Below are positions 1 through 6,531 of a stretch of 23,402 nt of DNA, piece by piece. The position numbers and the translations under genes are program-made. The DNA lies in NCBI GenBank assembly GCA_009774465.1, contig VSNT01000063.1, positions 1-23,402 on the forward strand, read 5' to 3'. Each line of letters starts with the position of its first letter. Positions within the stretch are counted from its first letter, which is position 1. Under the pieces are notes generated by a model that saw only the letters and a list, made by a program, of their open reading frames with translations, ran no database searches and had not been told where the DNA came from. The stretch comes from Lachnospiraceae bacterium. Lineage in GTDB: Bacteria > Bacillota_A > Clostridia > Lachnospirales > Lachnospiraceae.

Positions 1-17
1 CGATAAGACAGGCTCAT

Positions 18-90
18 GGGATCTTAGCTCAGCTGGGAGAGCATCTGCCTTACAAGCAGAGGGTCATAGGTTCGAGCCCTATAGGTCCCA
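18..90 (+). tRNA. tRNA-Val (anticodon TAC)
   Basis: A full cloverleaf can be folded by eye. The acceptor stem pairs 18-24 with 83-89 (one T-G pair) with discriminator A at 90. The D arm contains AGCTCAGCTGGGAGAGC. The anticodon stem 44-48 pairs with 56-60 around the 7-base loop 49-55, with TAC at 51-53, and the T arm contains GGTTCGAGCC. The anticodon reads GTA/GTG valine codons. No CCA is encoded, as in many Firmicutes tRNA genes. It is followed 35 bases later by tRNA-Met, so both are probably processed from one transcript that starts before the window. Confidence 0.96.
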
Positions 91-125
91 CTTTCTGTGA
101 ATGCAGAATAATTTCATATCGATAT

Positions 126-199
126 GGCGAGATAGCTCAGTTGGCTAGAGCATACGGTTCATACCCGTAGTGTCGAGGGTTCAAATCCCCCTCTCGCTA
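126..199 (+). tRNA. tRNA-Met (anticodon CAT), probably elongator
   Basis: Acceptor stem 126-132 pairs with 192-198 (one G-T pair at the end), discriminator A199. The anticodon stem 153-157/165-169 encloses loop 158-164 with CAT at 160-162. The T arm contains GGTTCAAATCC. The body resembles elongator tRNA-Met more than initiator. A lysidine-modified tRNA-Ile(CAT) cannot be excluded by reading alone. No CCA is encoded. The 3' end lies 30 bases from the stop codon of a tyrosine integrase that reads towards it, which suggests that this tRNA is an integration site. Confidence 0.93.
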
Positions 200-201
200 T
201 T

Positions 202-235
202 AAAAAACACCGTGGAAATGCGGTGTTTTTTATTT
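202..235. terminator. Bidirectional intrinsic terminator between tRNA-Met and integrase
   Basis: An 11-bp perfect hairpin: 202-212 pairs with 221-231 around an 8-base loop (TGGAAATG). It has an A run on the left and a T run on the right, so it can end tRNA transcripts from the left and integrase transcripts from the right. The integrase stop codon (230-232) overlaps the right arm. Confidence 0.8.
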
Positions 236-1264
236 CGTGTTGCAATTTGTGTTGCATAATTCTTTAAAATGAGAGTTTACTTTACTTGACATTTCCTTTT
301 TTCGATCATTCATAGCGTGCCTGTATACAGATTTTAAAACTTTGTCTGACCGCCAGCCTCCATCTTCCATAATATAAGCATCCGATATACCGAGAGCATG
401 ACGGATGGATGCCGAATAATGTCGCAGATCGTGAAAACGGAAGTGATTAATATTATTCCTGCTAAGCACCCTTTGAAACATTATTGTGATGGAATGAGGG
501 TTAAGATTTGTAATATGCCCAACTTCTCTAATTCTGTTAGTTACAAACTCTGGAGATTCTATGTATCTATCGGATGTTTCTGTCTTAGGTGCTTTCAAAT
601 GCCATTCTTTATCAGTCCCCAAAACAAGCGAATGGTGCACATGAATTGTATTTCCTTTAATATCATTCATTGACAGTCCGCATATTTCACCACGCCGCAT
701 CATACAAAACGCACCAAGCAGTACCGGTATTTCAAGCTCTGTATTTGTTACTGCATTCACCAGAACTTGTATTTCGCTGTCTGAGGGGATGCAAAGGTCT
801 GGCTGCACTCTTTGTGGCATAGTGGTATTTAAAGTCAAATTAGAGCCGATTATGGACGAAATGAGCCCATGATAATTACGCACAGTTTTTGGAGATTTTG
901 TCTTGCTAAGGTTGCTTATGATATTTTGAACATCATCTTGTGTTATGTCAGAAATTTTTATATTACAGAATATGGAATATTTCTCTTTAAGCATCTTTTG
1001 TATGTTTCGGTACCCTCTGATAGTGGAAGGAGAAAGAACAGCTTCTTTTACAGCAATGTAATTTTCCAGTTCATCACAAAAGAGATTTTCATTTTGTGTA
1101 TTCTTCCGATTCTTTTCTTTGTCCATAACATACTGTGTAGCTTTTAATTCAGCTTCTTTTTTGGTATCGGCAGTAAAAGACTTGTACTTTCGCTTCCCAT
1201 TTTCCATGCCAATATAAATAAGGCATCTGTATTTGCCTGATGGCAGTTTTTTGGCTGTAGCCAT
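230..1264 (-). CDS. Tyrosine recombinase / integrase of a tRNA-targeted element
   Basis: Site-specific recombinase of 344 aa, the usual length for Firmicutes phage and ICE integrases. Residues 1-50 look like the arm-type DNA-binding domain (KYRCLIYIGMENGKRKYKSF), 60-150 the SAM-like core-binding domain, and 160-325 the catalytic domain. The catalytic set is visible: R190 in MRRGE, the HDLR box H278/R281, W304 in GGWRS and nucleophile Y314 in VYRHAM. The ATG at 1264 has a strong AAAGGAGG site 8 bases upstream. The extreme C-terminus (CNTNCNTK) is encoded by a 12-bp tandem repeat next to the tRNA. Such repeat-coded tails are common in integrases lying beside their attachment site. No excisionase was recognised nearby. 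The gene looks intact, but the element around it may be decayed. Confidence 0.93.
   Translation of the reverse strand: MATAKKLPSGKYRCLIYIGMENGKRKYKSFTADTKKEAELKATQYVMDKEKNRKNTQNENLFCDELENYIAVKEAVLSPSTIRGYRNIQKMLKEKYSIFCNIKISDITQDDVQNIISNLSKTKSPKTVRNYHGLISSIIGSNLTLNTTMPQRVQPDLCIPSDSEIQVLVNAVTNTELEIPVLLGAFCMMRRGEICGLSMNDIKGNTIHVHHSLVLGTDKEWHLKAPKTETSDRYIESPEFVTNRIREVGHITNLNPHSITIMFQRVLSRNNINHFRFHDLRHYSASIRHALGISDAYIMEDGGWRSDKVLKSVYRHAMNDRKKEMSSKVNSHFKELCNTNCNTK
237..256. repeat. Tandem GTGTTGCA repeat at the integrase 3' end
   Basis: GTGTTGCA occurs at 237-244 and again at 249-256, a 12-base period inside the last codons of the integrase and directly next to the tRNA-proximal terminator. Short direct repeats flanking a tRNA attachment core can be integrase arm sites. 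That role is inference. Confidence 0.45.
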
Positions 1265-1281
1265 AATATCATCCTCCTTTT

Positions 1282-1319
1282 GGGCATAAAAATGCCCGGA
1301 AACTTGATTTTGTTCCGGG
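1282..1319 (-). promoter_or_regulatory. Two overlapping hairpins in the integrase leader
   Basis: GGGCAT (1282-1287) pairs with ATGCCC (1292-1297). CCCGGAA (1295-1301) pairs with TTCCGGG (1313-1319). The two stems share the three C bases at 1295-1297, so they compete. The proximal hairpin lies just upstream of the AAAGGAGG site of the integrase. They may modulate integrase expression; this is inference from structure. Confidence 0.4.
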
Positions 1320-1381
1320 AAAATGATACAATTTATGAGTCGTCATGATTGTATCGGGTTTCCCGGTATAATACTGTACCT

Positions 1382-1417
1382 ACCGCCTTGGTGTTGGCGC
1401 ACTGGGGCGGTTTTTAT
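1382..1417 (+). terminator. Rho-independent terminator (plus strand) without an obvious gene
   Basis: ACCGCC (1382-1387) pairs with GGCGGT (1406-1411), with a possible inner GTG/CAC helix, followed by a T run at 1411-1415. The orientation suits a plus-strand transcript, yet both flanking genes are on the minus strand. A TATAAT hexamer lies at 1366-1371, but no good -35 is seen. It may instead serve as the 3' stem of the antitoxin transcript. Confidence 0.5.
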
Positions 1418-1432
1418 TGTAATATTCAATTA

Positions 1433-1624
1433 TCAATCCCAGTCTATGGCTTCATGGGAAACCGTTCCATTTTCAATCCTGTCTTTTCTACCTGCTTCAA
1501 TTGCTTCTATTTCGTCTGGTTCAGGTTTGACTTCCGGAATAAATTTTATGATGACCTTGTAGAGAACATCAATATCATTTTCTGGAACTAATTCAATTAA
1601 ATTTTTCAACATTTCTTTGCTCAT
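1433..1624 (-). CDS. Putative antitoxin of a type II toxin-antitoxin pair
   Basis: A 63-aa acidic protein starting at the ATG at 1624, with an ideal AGGAGG 5 bases upstream. That site overlaps the stop codon of the preceding toxin gene, so the two are translationally coupled. An upstream in-frame extension exists but lacks a ribosome binding site. The N-terminal half (residues 1-30) is predicted helical. The C-terminal part is rich in Glu/Asp (residues 33-63, ending EAIDWD), typical of small antitoxins whose flexible tail wraps the toxin. No clear HTH or ribbon-helix-helix is visible. Identification rests on its position next to a RelE/ParE-like toxin, size and acidity. The gene order is toxin first, as in higBA-type modules. 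Confidence 0.7.
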   Translation of the reverse strand: MSKEMLKNLIELVPENDIDVLYKVIIKFIPEVKPEPDEIEAIEAGRKDRIENGTVSHEAIDWD

Positions 1625-1634
1625 GCTATGCCTC

Positions 1635-1874
1635 CTATAATCTTTTATATGCCTGACCTCTTGGAATAATATTGTCAATATAGATTGTATTATCTTCCAT
1701 TGAAAAAAGTACTCTTAAATCTCCAACACGGAGCCTGTAGCCATCTTTTACACCCTGTAACTTTTTAATATCCCCAAAAGGTATTTTTTCAATCGCTTCT
1801 TTCAGTCTTTGCTTTGTCAACTTGTCAGCGGAATTTATGTATTTGATAGATTTTTTACTGTATTCTATTTGCAT
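1635..1874 (-). CDS. RelE/ParE-superfamily toxin
   Basis: A 79-aa basic protein with the RelE/ParE pattern: MQIEYSKKSIKYI at the start, a helical hairpin rich in Lys/Glu, then the strand series KLQGVKDGYRLRVGDLRVLF and a final strand ending IIPRGQAYKRL. The core G-x-YRLRVGDxRVLF is the family hallmark. It corresponds to the RNase-active face in RelE-type toxins and to the corresponding strands in ParE. Which target applies here (ribosome-bound mRNA or gyrase) cannot be read off. It is the first gene of a two-gene operon with the antitoxin. The 10-base gap is filled by the antitoxin ribosome binding site. Its own ribosome binding site (AAGGATG) is more distant. The toxin appears complete. Confidence 0.88.
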   Translation of the reverse strand: MQIEYSKKSIKYINSADKLTKQRLKEAIEKIPFGDIKKLQGVKDGYRLRVGDLRVLFSMEDNTIYIDNIIPRGQAYKRL

Positions 1875-1906
1875 TGTTATATCACATCCTTTTTCCTTAG
1901 ATTTTA

Positions 1907-1928
1907 TTAAAACGACGGGCGGTTTTAA
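1907..1928 (-). terminator. Weak terminator-like stem after the zinc-ribbon gene
   Basis: TTAAAAC (1907-1913) pairs with GTTTTAA (1922-1928) around an 8-base loop (GACGGGCG), just behind the zinc-ribbon gene on the minus strand. The stem is A/T-rich and followed by a mixed A/T stretch, so termination would be modest. The flank resembles the one behind the antitoxin gene (about 1405-1427). Confidence 0.35.
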
Positions 1929-1931
1929 ATT

Positions 1932-2150
1932 TTATATTCGCCATCTGTAACCACATGACTGGCATACTGCATAAGTGACAACTTGATCTTTCTTTCTGGT
2001 AAGCAAAGGTATAAGTATTAACCATCCAATACAGGATATGGCTAAAATGATATACAGCAGTACCATTAAGCACCCAGTTTTTTTCTGTTCATTTACCGTT
2101 TGATATTGAATATTATTATTATGGCATTTAGGGCACATTCTTACATTCAT
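1932..2150 (-). CDS. Small zinc-ribbon membrane protein
   Basis: A 72-aa protein with a split zinc ribbon: CPKC at residues 6-9 and CQSC at 63-66. The two knuckles are separated by one hydrophobic membrane segment (about residues 27-49, LMVLLYIILAISCIGWLILI). Its ATG overlaps the stop of the Mrr-like gene in an ATGA (2147-2150), with GGAGG upstream, so translation is coupled to the nuclease gene. Zinc-ribbon/TM proteins of this kind are widespread and mostly uncharacterised. The tight coupling suggests, but does not prove, a role as partner of the restriction-like nuclease. Confidence 0.75.
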   Translation of the reverse strand: MNVRMCPKCHNNNIQYQTVNEQKKTGCLMVLLYIILAISCIGWLILIPLLTRKKDQVVTYAVCQSCGYRWRI

Positions 2151-2556
2151 TTATTTGTTCCTCCAATCATTTCATTCAATTTATCTCTATCCCATAATTT
2201 TACACCTAATGCTTGTGCTTCTTCTATAGCTTGTTGGGTAAAATAACGGTTTGTTATAACAACAGCAATATCTTTATGATAAAGGATTTTTCCGGTATGT
2301 GCTTGCTGTACTGCGGCGTTTCCAACATTATCAGAGTAGCATTTACATTGTATGGCATATGTAATATCATCTTTTTCAGCTAACACATCAACTCCATGAT
2401 CTCCGCTTTTTGCGTTATTTCAACATTTACAAATCCATTTTTCGTTAGTAAGTCAGCACAAAAATATTCAAAATCGTGTCCGTTCATATAATCGAATTTA
2501 TTATATGAATTAATTCGTTCGGTATAAAAATCTTGTTTATTATTATTTGCTTTCAT
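2147..2556 (-). pseudogene. Mrr-like restriction endonuclease, single-base frameshift
   Basis: Two adjacent reading frames together make one Mrr-type (PD-(D/E)xK, restriction endonuclease type IV-like) domain. The 5' part (ATG at 2556) gives NGHDFEYFCADLLTKNGF, and the 3' part gives AEKDDITYAIQCKCY with the QxK catalytic motif. The frames join at a homopolymer of five A (minus strand; plus positions 2407-2411). One more A would restore the expected SGDHGVDVLAEK, which includes the catalytic Asp. As read, translation stops at 2380. Joined, the protein is about 136 aa, which suits a single Mrr_cat domain. The start is supported by a good promoter (2587-2615) that puts the transcript start about 25 bases upstream, although no ribosome binding site is clear. 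Alternatives are a sequencing error, phase variation or slippage at the A run. Confidence 0.82.
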
Positions 2557-2586
2557 ATTATGGTTTGTATTGATTGTTACAACTTT

Positions 2587-2615
2587 ATTATATAAAATTG
2601 TGAAGGAAGTGTAAA
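2587..2615 (-). promoter_or_regulatory. Sigma-A promoter of the Mrr-like gene
   Basis: On the minus strand, TTTACA (2610-2615), 17 bases, then a perfect TATAAT (2587-2592). The expected transcript start near 2580 lies about 25 bases before the ATG at 2556. Confidence 0.72.
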
Positions 2616-2723
2616 GCCTGCGTGAAAAAATAAGGATATAAGCAATATAAGATATCTTTAGATAATCTGGTAAAATGTCATATTTTGGTGTATGATGAAG
2701 AAAATGCATTAGGGGGATGCTGT

Positions 2724-3929
2724 ATGATACAAATGCTTACTTATAGTGGTAAAGAGGAGAAGTTAAAGGGAAATGAGATTGTTTTAAATTCCATTCATGC
2801 TCCTCAATCGTTAGATGAATTCGATATTAATATAATCAGTTTGGCGGATGAAAATTTATGGGTAAACTATCAAGATAGTAAATCAAGAATAGACAGTAGT
2901 GAAGATTTAGGCAGTTTATCAACGATGATCATAAATAGTCGTAAAACAAAAGTCGTTATTTTGGTACCTCAAAATGAAACATATGAATTTGCTTTTTATG
3001 AATATCAGGGGTATGCAAAGTCATGTGAACTAAAATACATACTGAATCAATTGGTTGATTATATTCTGCCCAAATTGTATTCAGGATTTAATAGAATTTC
3101 TCTTTGCTATGAAAATACCAAAACAAAAATAGGAAATGGAAATATATCTGCGGCATTTTATTTTGAAAGTGCAGAGGATGTCTTATTGTCGTCCGAAAAA
3201 AGCAATAAGCCTACAGCCATAAACTGCGGGGATGTTATTTTATCCACATTGGAGCTGAAAGAATATGAACAGGTAATATTTTTTTTAAAAGAAATTAATT
3301 TGCTTCGTCAGAAGCAGGCGGCGCCTGACTGGATGAAGGAAATAATCATGTTTGATGATGAGCAGCAATTTGTGACGATAGAAAAAAACAGGCAGGCAAT
3401 TAAAACTGCTGAAAATAATATAGCAAATGCTATGGAAAAGATAGATAAAAATAATGAATATAAGTCTATCTTATATACGACGGGTGAGGAATTGGTGAAG
3501 GTGGTATTTGAAATATTGGAAAATATGCTTGGCTGCGACCTGTCCCAGTTTGAGGATAAAAAGAAAGAGGATTTTTCCTTTGAGCAGGATGGGATTGTTT
3601 ACATTGGAGAAATCAAGGGAATAAGCAGTAATGTAAAATCACAAAACATTTCGCAATTAGAGTTACACCATCAGGGATTTATGGATGAACACCCGGAAAT
3701 AGAGGATAAGAATTTAAGGCAGATTTTAATTATTAACCACCAGAGAAATATGGCATTGCAAAAAAGAGATCCAGTGGATAAAAAACAGATTGAACTGGCT
3801 TCTAAATATGGCAGCCTGATTGTTGAAACAGGGATTCTTCTTAAGATGTTTGAAAGATATAAGAAAGAGGAATTAACGAGAGAAGAATGCTTTGCGTTAC
3901 TTGAACAGAATGGGGTTTTAGAGTTATAA
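2724..3929 (+). CDS. Unrecognised two-part protein with C-terminal PD-(D/E)xK-like nuclease domain
   Basis: A 401-aa soluble protein. The ATG at 2724 is chosen because AGGGG precedes it by 8 bases. A longer TTG-started frame lacks this. I do not recognise the N-terminal part (residues 1-190, mixed alpha/beta). A Lys/Glu-rich predicted coiled coil spans roughly 202-245 (EKNRQAIKTAENNIANAMEKI). The C-terminal 150 residues have the layout of a restriction-endonuclease fold: helix with GEELVKVVFEILE, then ED (282-283) in KKEDFSFEQDG, then GEIKG with E296-x-K298, a downstream QLELHHQG helix and the strand ILIINHQRN. Proteins with such C-terminal domains are often found in defence contexts. The gene is divergent to the Mrr-like gene inside the AT-rich island. 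The function as a defence nuclease is inference. Confidence 0.8.
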   Translation: MIQMLTYSGKEEKLKGNEIVLNSIHAPQSLDEFDINIISLADENLWVNYQDSKSRIDSSEDLGSLSTMIINSRKTKVVILVPQNETYEFAFYEYQGYAKSCELKYILNQLVDYILPKLYSGFNRISLCYENTKTKIGNGNISAAFYFESAEDVLLSSEKSNKPTAINCGDVILSTLELKEYEQVIFFLKEINLLRQKQAAPDWMKEIIMFDDEQQFVTIEKNRQAIKTAENNIANAMEKIDKNNEYKSILYTTGEELVKVVFEILENMLGCDLSQFEDKKKEDFSFEQDGIVYIGEIKGISSNVKSQNISQLELHHQGFMDEHPEIEDKNLRQILIINHQRNMALQKRDPVDKKQIELASKYGSLIVETGILLKMFERYKKEELTREECFALLEQNGVLEL

Positions 3930-3994
3930 TGTGATGGCTGCTGTTTTATGGAAACTTTAGTAAAAGTGCTATAAAAGAAAGGATTATTGCGATT

Positions 3995-4660
3995 ATGAAT
4001 ACGAAACGAATATCTTTTGCTACTCGTATGATTGCCTGCTTTATTGTATTTGCTGCTGTATCTTTGTTCGCCACAACTGCAATTGCCTCAACCCAAAGCA
4101 GCTATAATGGTATGCCTGCTGCCAAAGATGCACAGGTTAATATGAAAGTGGTTACAGCAGATAGAAAAAGTTTCATGTCAATTATTTATGAAAGTGCGGA
4201 TATTCTCTACTATGAAGATGGATGCCCTTATATCCATGACATACTTACAAATAATACGGATAGAACTATTACAGAAACGCAGTATTGTATGTTGGCCTAC
4301 GACGAAAATGGCTCGCCGTTAAAGCTGCACTGGGATTTTCTTGACAGCAGTGCAGAAAGCAGCTTTGAAAATGTAGTCCGGACGAAGGAAAATATTTTAT
4401 CCGGTCAAACGGAAAACTATCGCGGCGGCTGGTCGTTATATGATGGGGAAGTCATGAAGGATTTTCCTGAAGTTGGAAATGGCGGAGTAAATCAAGCCCA
4501 ATACGCATTATTTTGTTTAAAAGAAGTTACCTTTGAGGATGGTACGATTTGGAGTAACCCAAATTACGAAAACTGGATTAAGGCTTATGCAGGAAAAGAA
4601 ATTGAGATAAATGAGCTGCAAAATTATTATCCATATGAGCATGAGATTATTTTAAATTAA
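3995..4660 (+). CDS. Secreted protein, possibly DUF5780-like
   Basis: A 221-aa protein with a clear signal peptide: basic N-terminus (MNTKRISFATRM), a hydrophobic stretch at about residues 12-28, and an ATAIAS-type cleavage region near residue 32. The mature part has an immunoglobulin-like beta pattern with ILTNNTDRTITETQYCMLAYDENG, a Trp-containing middle (YRGGWSLYDGEV) and CLKEVTFEDGTIWSNPNYENW. This pattern recalls the DUF5780 group of surface or secreted Firmicutes proteins; I am unsure of that family name. There is no LPXTG motif, lipobox or catalytic motif. The ribosome binding site (GAAAGGA) is about 12 bases before the ATG. It lies downstream of the nuclease-like gene, 65 bases away, and could be co-transcribed. 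Confidence 0.72.
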   Translation: MNTKRISFATRMIACFIVFAAVSLFATTAIASTQSSYNGMPAAKDAQVNMKVVTADRKSFMSIIYESADILYYEDGCPYIHDILTNNTDRTITETQYCMLAYDENGSPLKLHWDFLDSSAESSFENVVRTKENILSGQTENYRGGWSLYDGEVMKDFPEVGNGGVNQAQYALFCLKEVTFEDGTIWSNPNYENWIKAYAGKEIEINELQNYYPYEHEIILN

Positions 4661-4696
4661 AAACAATAGCCTGTCGTGTTTCAACCTTATAAACTA

Positions 4697-5488
4697 TCAC
4701 ATAAAACTATAAAAATGCATAATATTCATATCACATGGCAGATTTTTTCCATGATTCCCAAGAAAGCCGCATACTCTGTGGCAGCCATGATCTGGTGCAA
4801 ATATAAGGGCTGATTGATGGGCAGACCAGTATTTATGAATGGAGGCCTGCAGCAGTTTAAAGGTGGAAATGTTTTCCTGTAAAGCCTTTAAAGCTTTTTT
4901 CCCTTCCGGTGTATGGCGGTGCATCTGATAGTCATAATCTCCATTATAAAGGACGATCAGGTCATAGTGATCCTGTTCTATCAATTCCAGAGCCTTTTTA
5001 TTGCAGGTTTCTTTGGAAGGATAAATATAATAATCAATTTTTCGGTTTAAGAAAATTTTTGAAATGCTGTCGCCTTCTGTGGAGACGATGGCAGCTTTTT
5101 TTCCGGCCTGTGGCAGTAGATCAAAAATGGTAGGAACCGTAAGGATTGGCTTTTCATACTTTTGAATGCCATGTTCAGCAGGTAAAAGGCCGCTGTACAT
5201 GGAGCCAAAACAAACAGGAGTAACTGGCGGCATTACAGAGAGCATGGGAAGCTTTAAGTCAATTTTCTCTACCATTTCCTTGAAATAATGTGCATATTTT
5301 TCATAAATCCACATGGCAACAGCGTCGGGATTATAGATAAAAATTCGGTCACAGGAACTTTGGCGGTCTAAAACCTGTTGAATAGGAGGCGCCATTTGAC
5401 CTGTCGGAGTGACGCCAAGTAAGGCTAGAACAGTTGCGGCTGTTTGGGTGATGCAGATTTGATTCAAAATTTTTTCTTCTTTTTTCAT
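4697..5488 (-). CDS. Alkaline-phosphatase-superfamily hydrolase (phosphodiesterase/sulfatase-like)
   Basis: A 263-aa cytosolic protein without a signal peptide. The metal-ligand and nucleophile motifs of the alkaline phosphatase superfamily appear in order: PVTPVCFGSMYSGLLPAEHG (T90 as likely nucleophile), YNGDYDYQMHRHTPEG (D184/D186 and H190), APDHGCHR (D233-H234) and GNHGKN (H246). This matches the type I phosphodiesterase/nucleotide pyrophosphatase branch, although it is shorter than most members. The substrate cannot be predicted. The N-terminus (residues 1-45) may bind part of the substrate or be a lid. The upstream ribosome binding site is weak (AGAAAG). The gene is the second minus-strand gene behind the APH-like kinase, with an 86-base gap, and no shared pathway is evident. 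Confidence 0.82.
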   Translation of the reverse strand: MKKEEKILNQICITQTAATVLALLGVTPTGQMAPPIQQVLDRQSSCDRIFIYNPDAVAMWIYEKYAHYFKEMVEKIDLKLPMLSVMPPVTPVCFGSMYSGLLPAEHGIQKYEKPILTVPTIFDLLPQAGKKAAIVSTEGDSISKIFLNRKIDYYIYPSKETCNKKALELIEQDHYDLIVLYNGDYDYQMHRHTPEGKKALKALQENISTFKLLQASIHKYWSAHQSALIFAPDHGCHRVCGFLGNHGKNLPCDMNIMHFYSFM

Positions 5489-5574
5489 TATTCTAATTCT
5501 TTCTGGTAGTAGTTTTTATCCTTTACGGAGAAGCATTTCCATTGCAGAAAATTTGGGGTTAATCAAACTAAAGT

Positions 5575-6480
5575 TTACGGTTCACTGCATTTGTTCCATT
5601 CTTCCATAATCATGTCAAAGATATTATTCAGTCTCTGAATAACCCTGCTATTGACCGGAATCTTTTTATCAAGAAATTGCATACCTCTTTCCCCCATGAA
5701 ATCTACACAAAAAATCAGGCAATAGAATATAAATGCTTTATACGCTATCATGTCCGGATGAATCTCATCCAACAGATAATCGATATAACTGCTATCCAGG
5801 TTCATATTGAGCAATGCGACTTTCGTCATTGCGACAAAGGTAAGCATATCACCAAAACCCATCCAGTCAATATCTATTATCCCGGATAATTTTCCTTCGT
5901 AAACTAATAAGTTTTTAGTACTAATATCATCCAGATATGGTATTGGCCGCACCTTATCTAAATATTCCTGTATTTCTTTCCGTATTTGTTTTACAATATT
6001 TATTTTATTACTGTCAAAATAATGCTTTCTTTTTATCCGCTCTTCTGCACGACTCAGCATTTCATCAATAACCCGGTTCCATGTCCAATCCTCATCTGTC
6101 CGGATATCTATTTTCGATACCTTTCGCTGTATCTCAATTACTTCTTTGGCAATTTGCTTTTTCTCACTGTCGCTTAACTTATAATAGACATTTCCAAAAT
6201 CGTCTCCGATGATATAAGAAAGAATTAAATAGGAATAGTTTTTATACCCTCCGCTTGACAGTACAACAGGTATTGGAATTTCATATGTAGACAACTTATT
6301 AAGCCAGTAAACAGTATCTTTATAGGCATCTTTATTTTTACTGCATCTGAGAATAAATTTTTCAGTTGCAGTGGAGACGATAAAAACATAGTTCGCAATA
6401 CCAACACTGCAGCGCTCTATTTGAACAACATTCATTTTCATATTGTTTTCAAATATTATAGTTGCTTCTTTATTATTCAT
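5575..6480 (-). CDS. APH-family small-molecule kinase (aminoglycoside phosphotransferase-like)
   Basis: A 301-aa protein with the bilobal APH/choline-kinase fold. The N-lobe has a glycine-poor nucleotide loop and the Lys-bearing strand KFILRCSK. The hinge region is SYLILSYIIGDDF. The catalytic loop YLDDISTKNLLV keeps the catalytic Asp and Asn but has Leu where classical members have His. The metal-binding motif is IIDIDWMGFGD. I chose ATG 6480, with GGAGG 11 bases upstream. A GTG at 6498 would add six residues but leaves no room for a ribosome binding site. The LDD-type loop occurs in a known APH subgroup, so the enzyme is probably active. The substrate may be a metabolite, and antibiotic resistance should not be assumed. 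Base composition is AT-rich compared with the permease next to it. Confidence 0.83.
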   Translation of the reverse strand: MNNKEATIIFENNMKMNVVQIERCSVGIANYVFIVSTATEKFILRCSKNKDAYKDTVYWLNKLSTYEIPIPVVLSSGGYKNYSYLILSYIIGDDFGNVYYKLSDSEKKQIAKEVIEIQRKVSKIDIRTDEDWTWNRVIDEMLSRAEERIKRKHYFDSNKINIVKQIRKEIQEYLDKVRPIPYLDDISTKNLLVYEGKLSGIIDIDWMGFGDMLTFVAMTKVALLNMNLDSSYIDYLLDEIHPDMIAYKAFIFYCLIFCVDFMGERGMQFLDKKIPVNSRVIQRLNNIFDMIMEEWNKCSEP

Positions 6481-6531
6481 AGGACATTTGTCCTCCACCC
6501 TCCATAGACTGACAGAAAATCTGATATAGTT

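Noticed and set aside
2685..2723. Longer TTG start for the 401-aa nuclease-like protein
   Set aside because: AGGGG at 8 bases before ATG 2724 is better, and the extra residues are not protein-like.
200..4700. Second copy of the tRNA-Met 3' end marking the far border of the island
   Set aside because: I looked for copies of the T-arm and acceptor end on the plus strand and found none; the border cannot be placed.
5905..5945. Loss of the catalytic His in the APH-like kinase as evidence of inactivity
   Set aside because: The LDD-x4-N form with intact Asp, Asn and metal motif occurs in a known APH subgroup, so it is a family trait more than a defect.
6481..6498. GTG start of the APH-like kinase, six residues longer
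   Set aside because: No ribosome binding site at proper distance; the ATG at 6480 has GGAGG 11 bases upstream.
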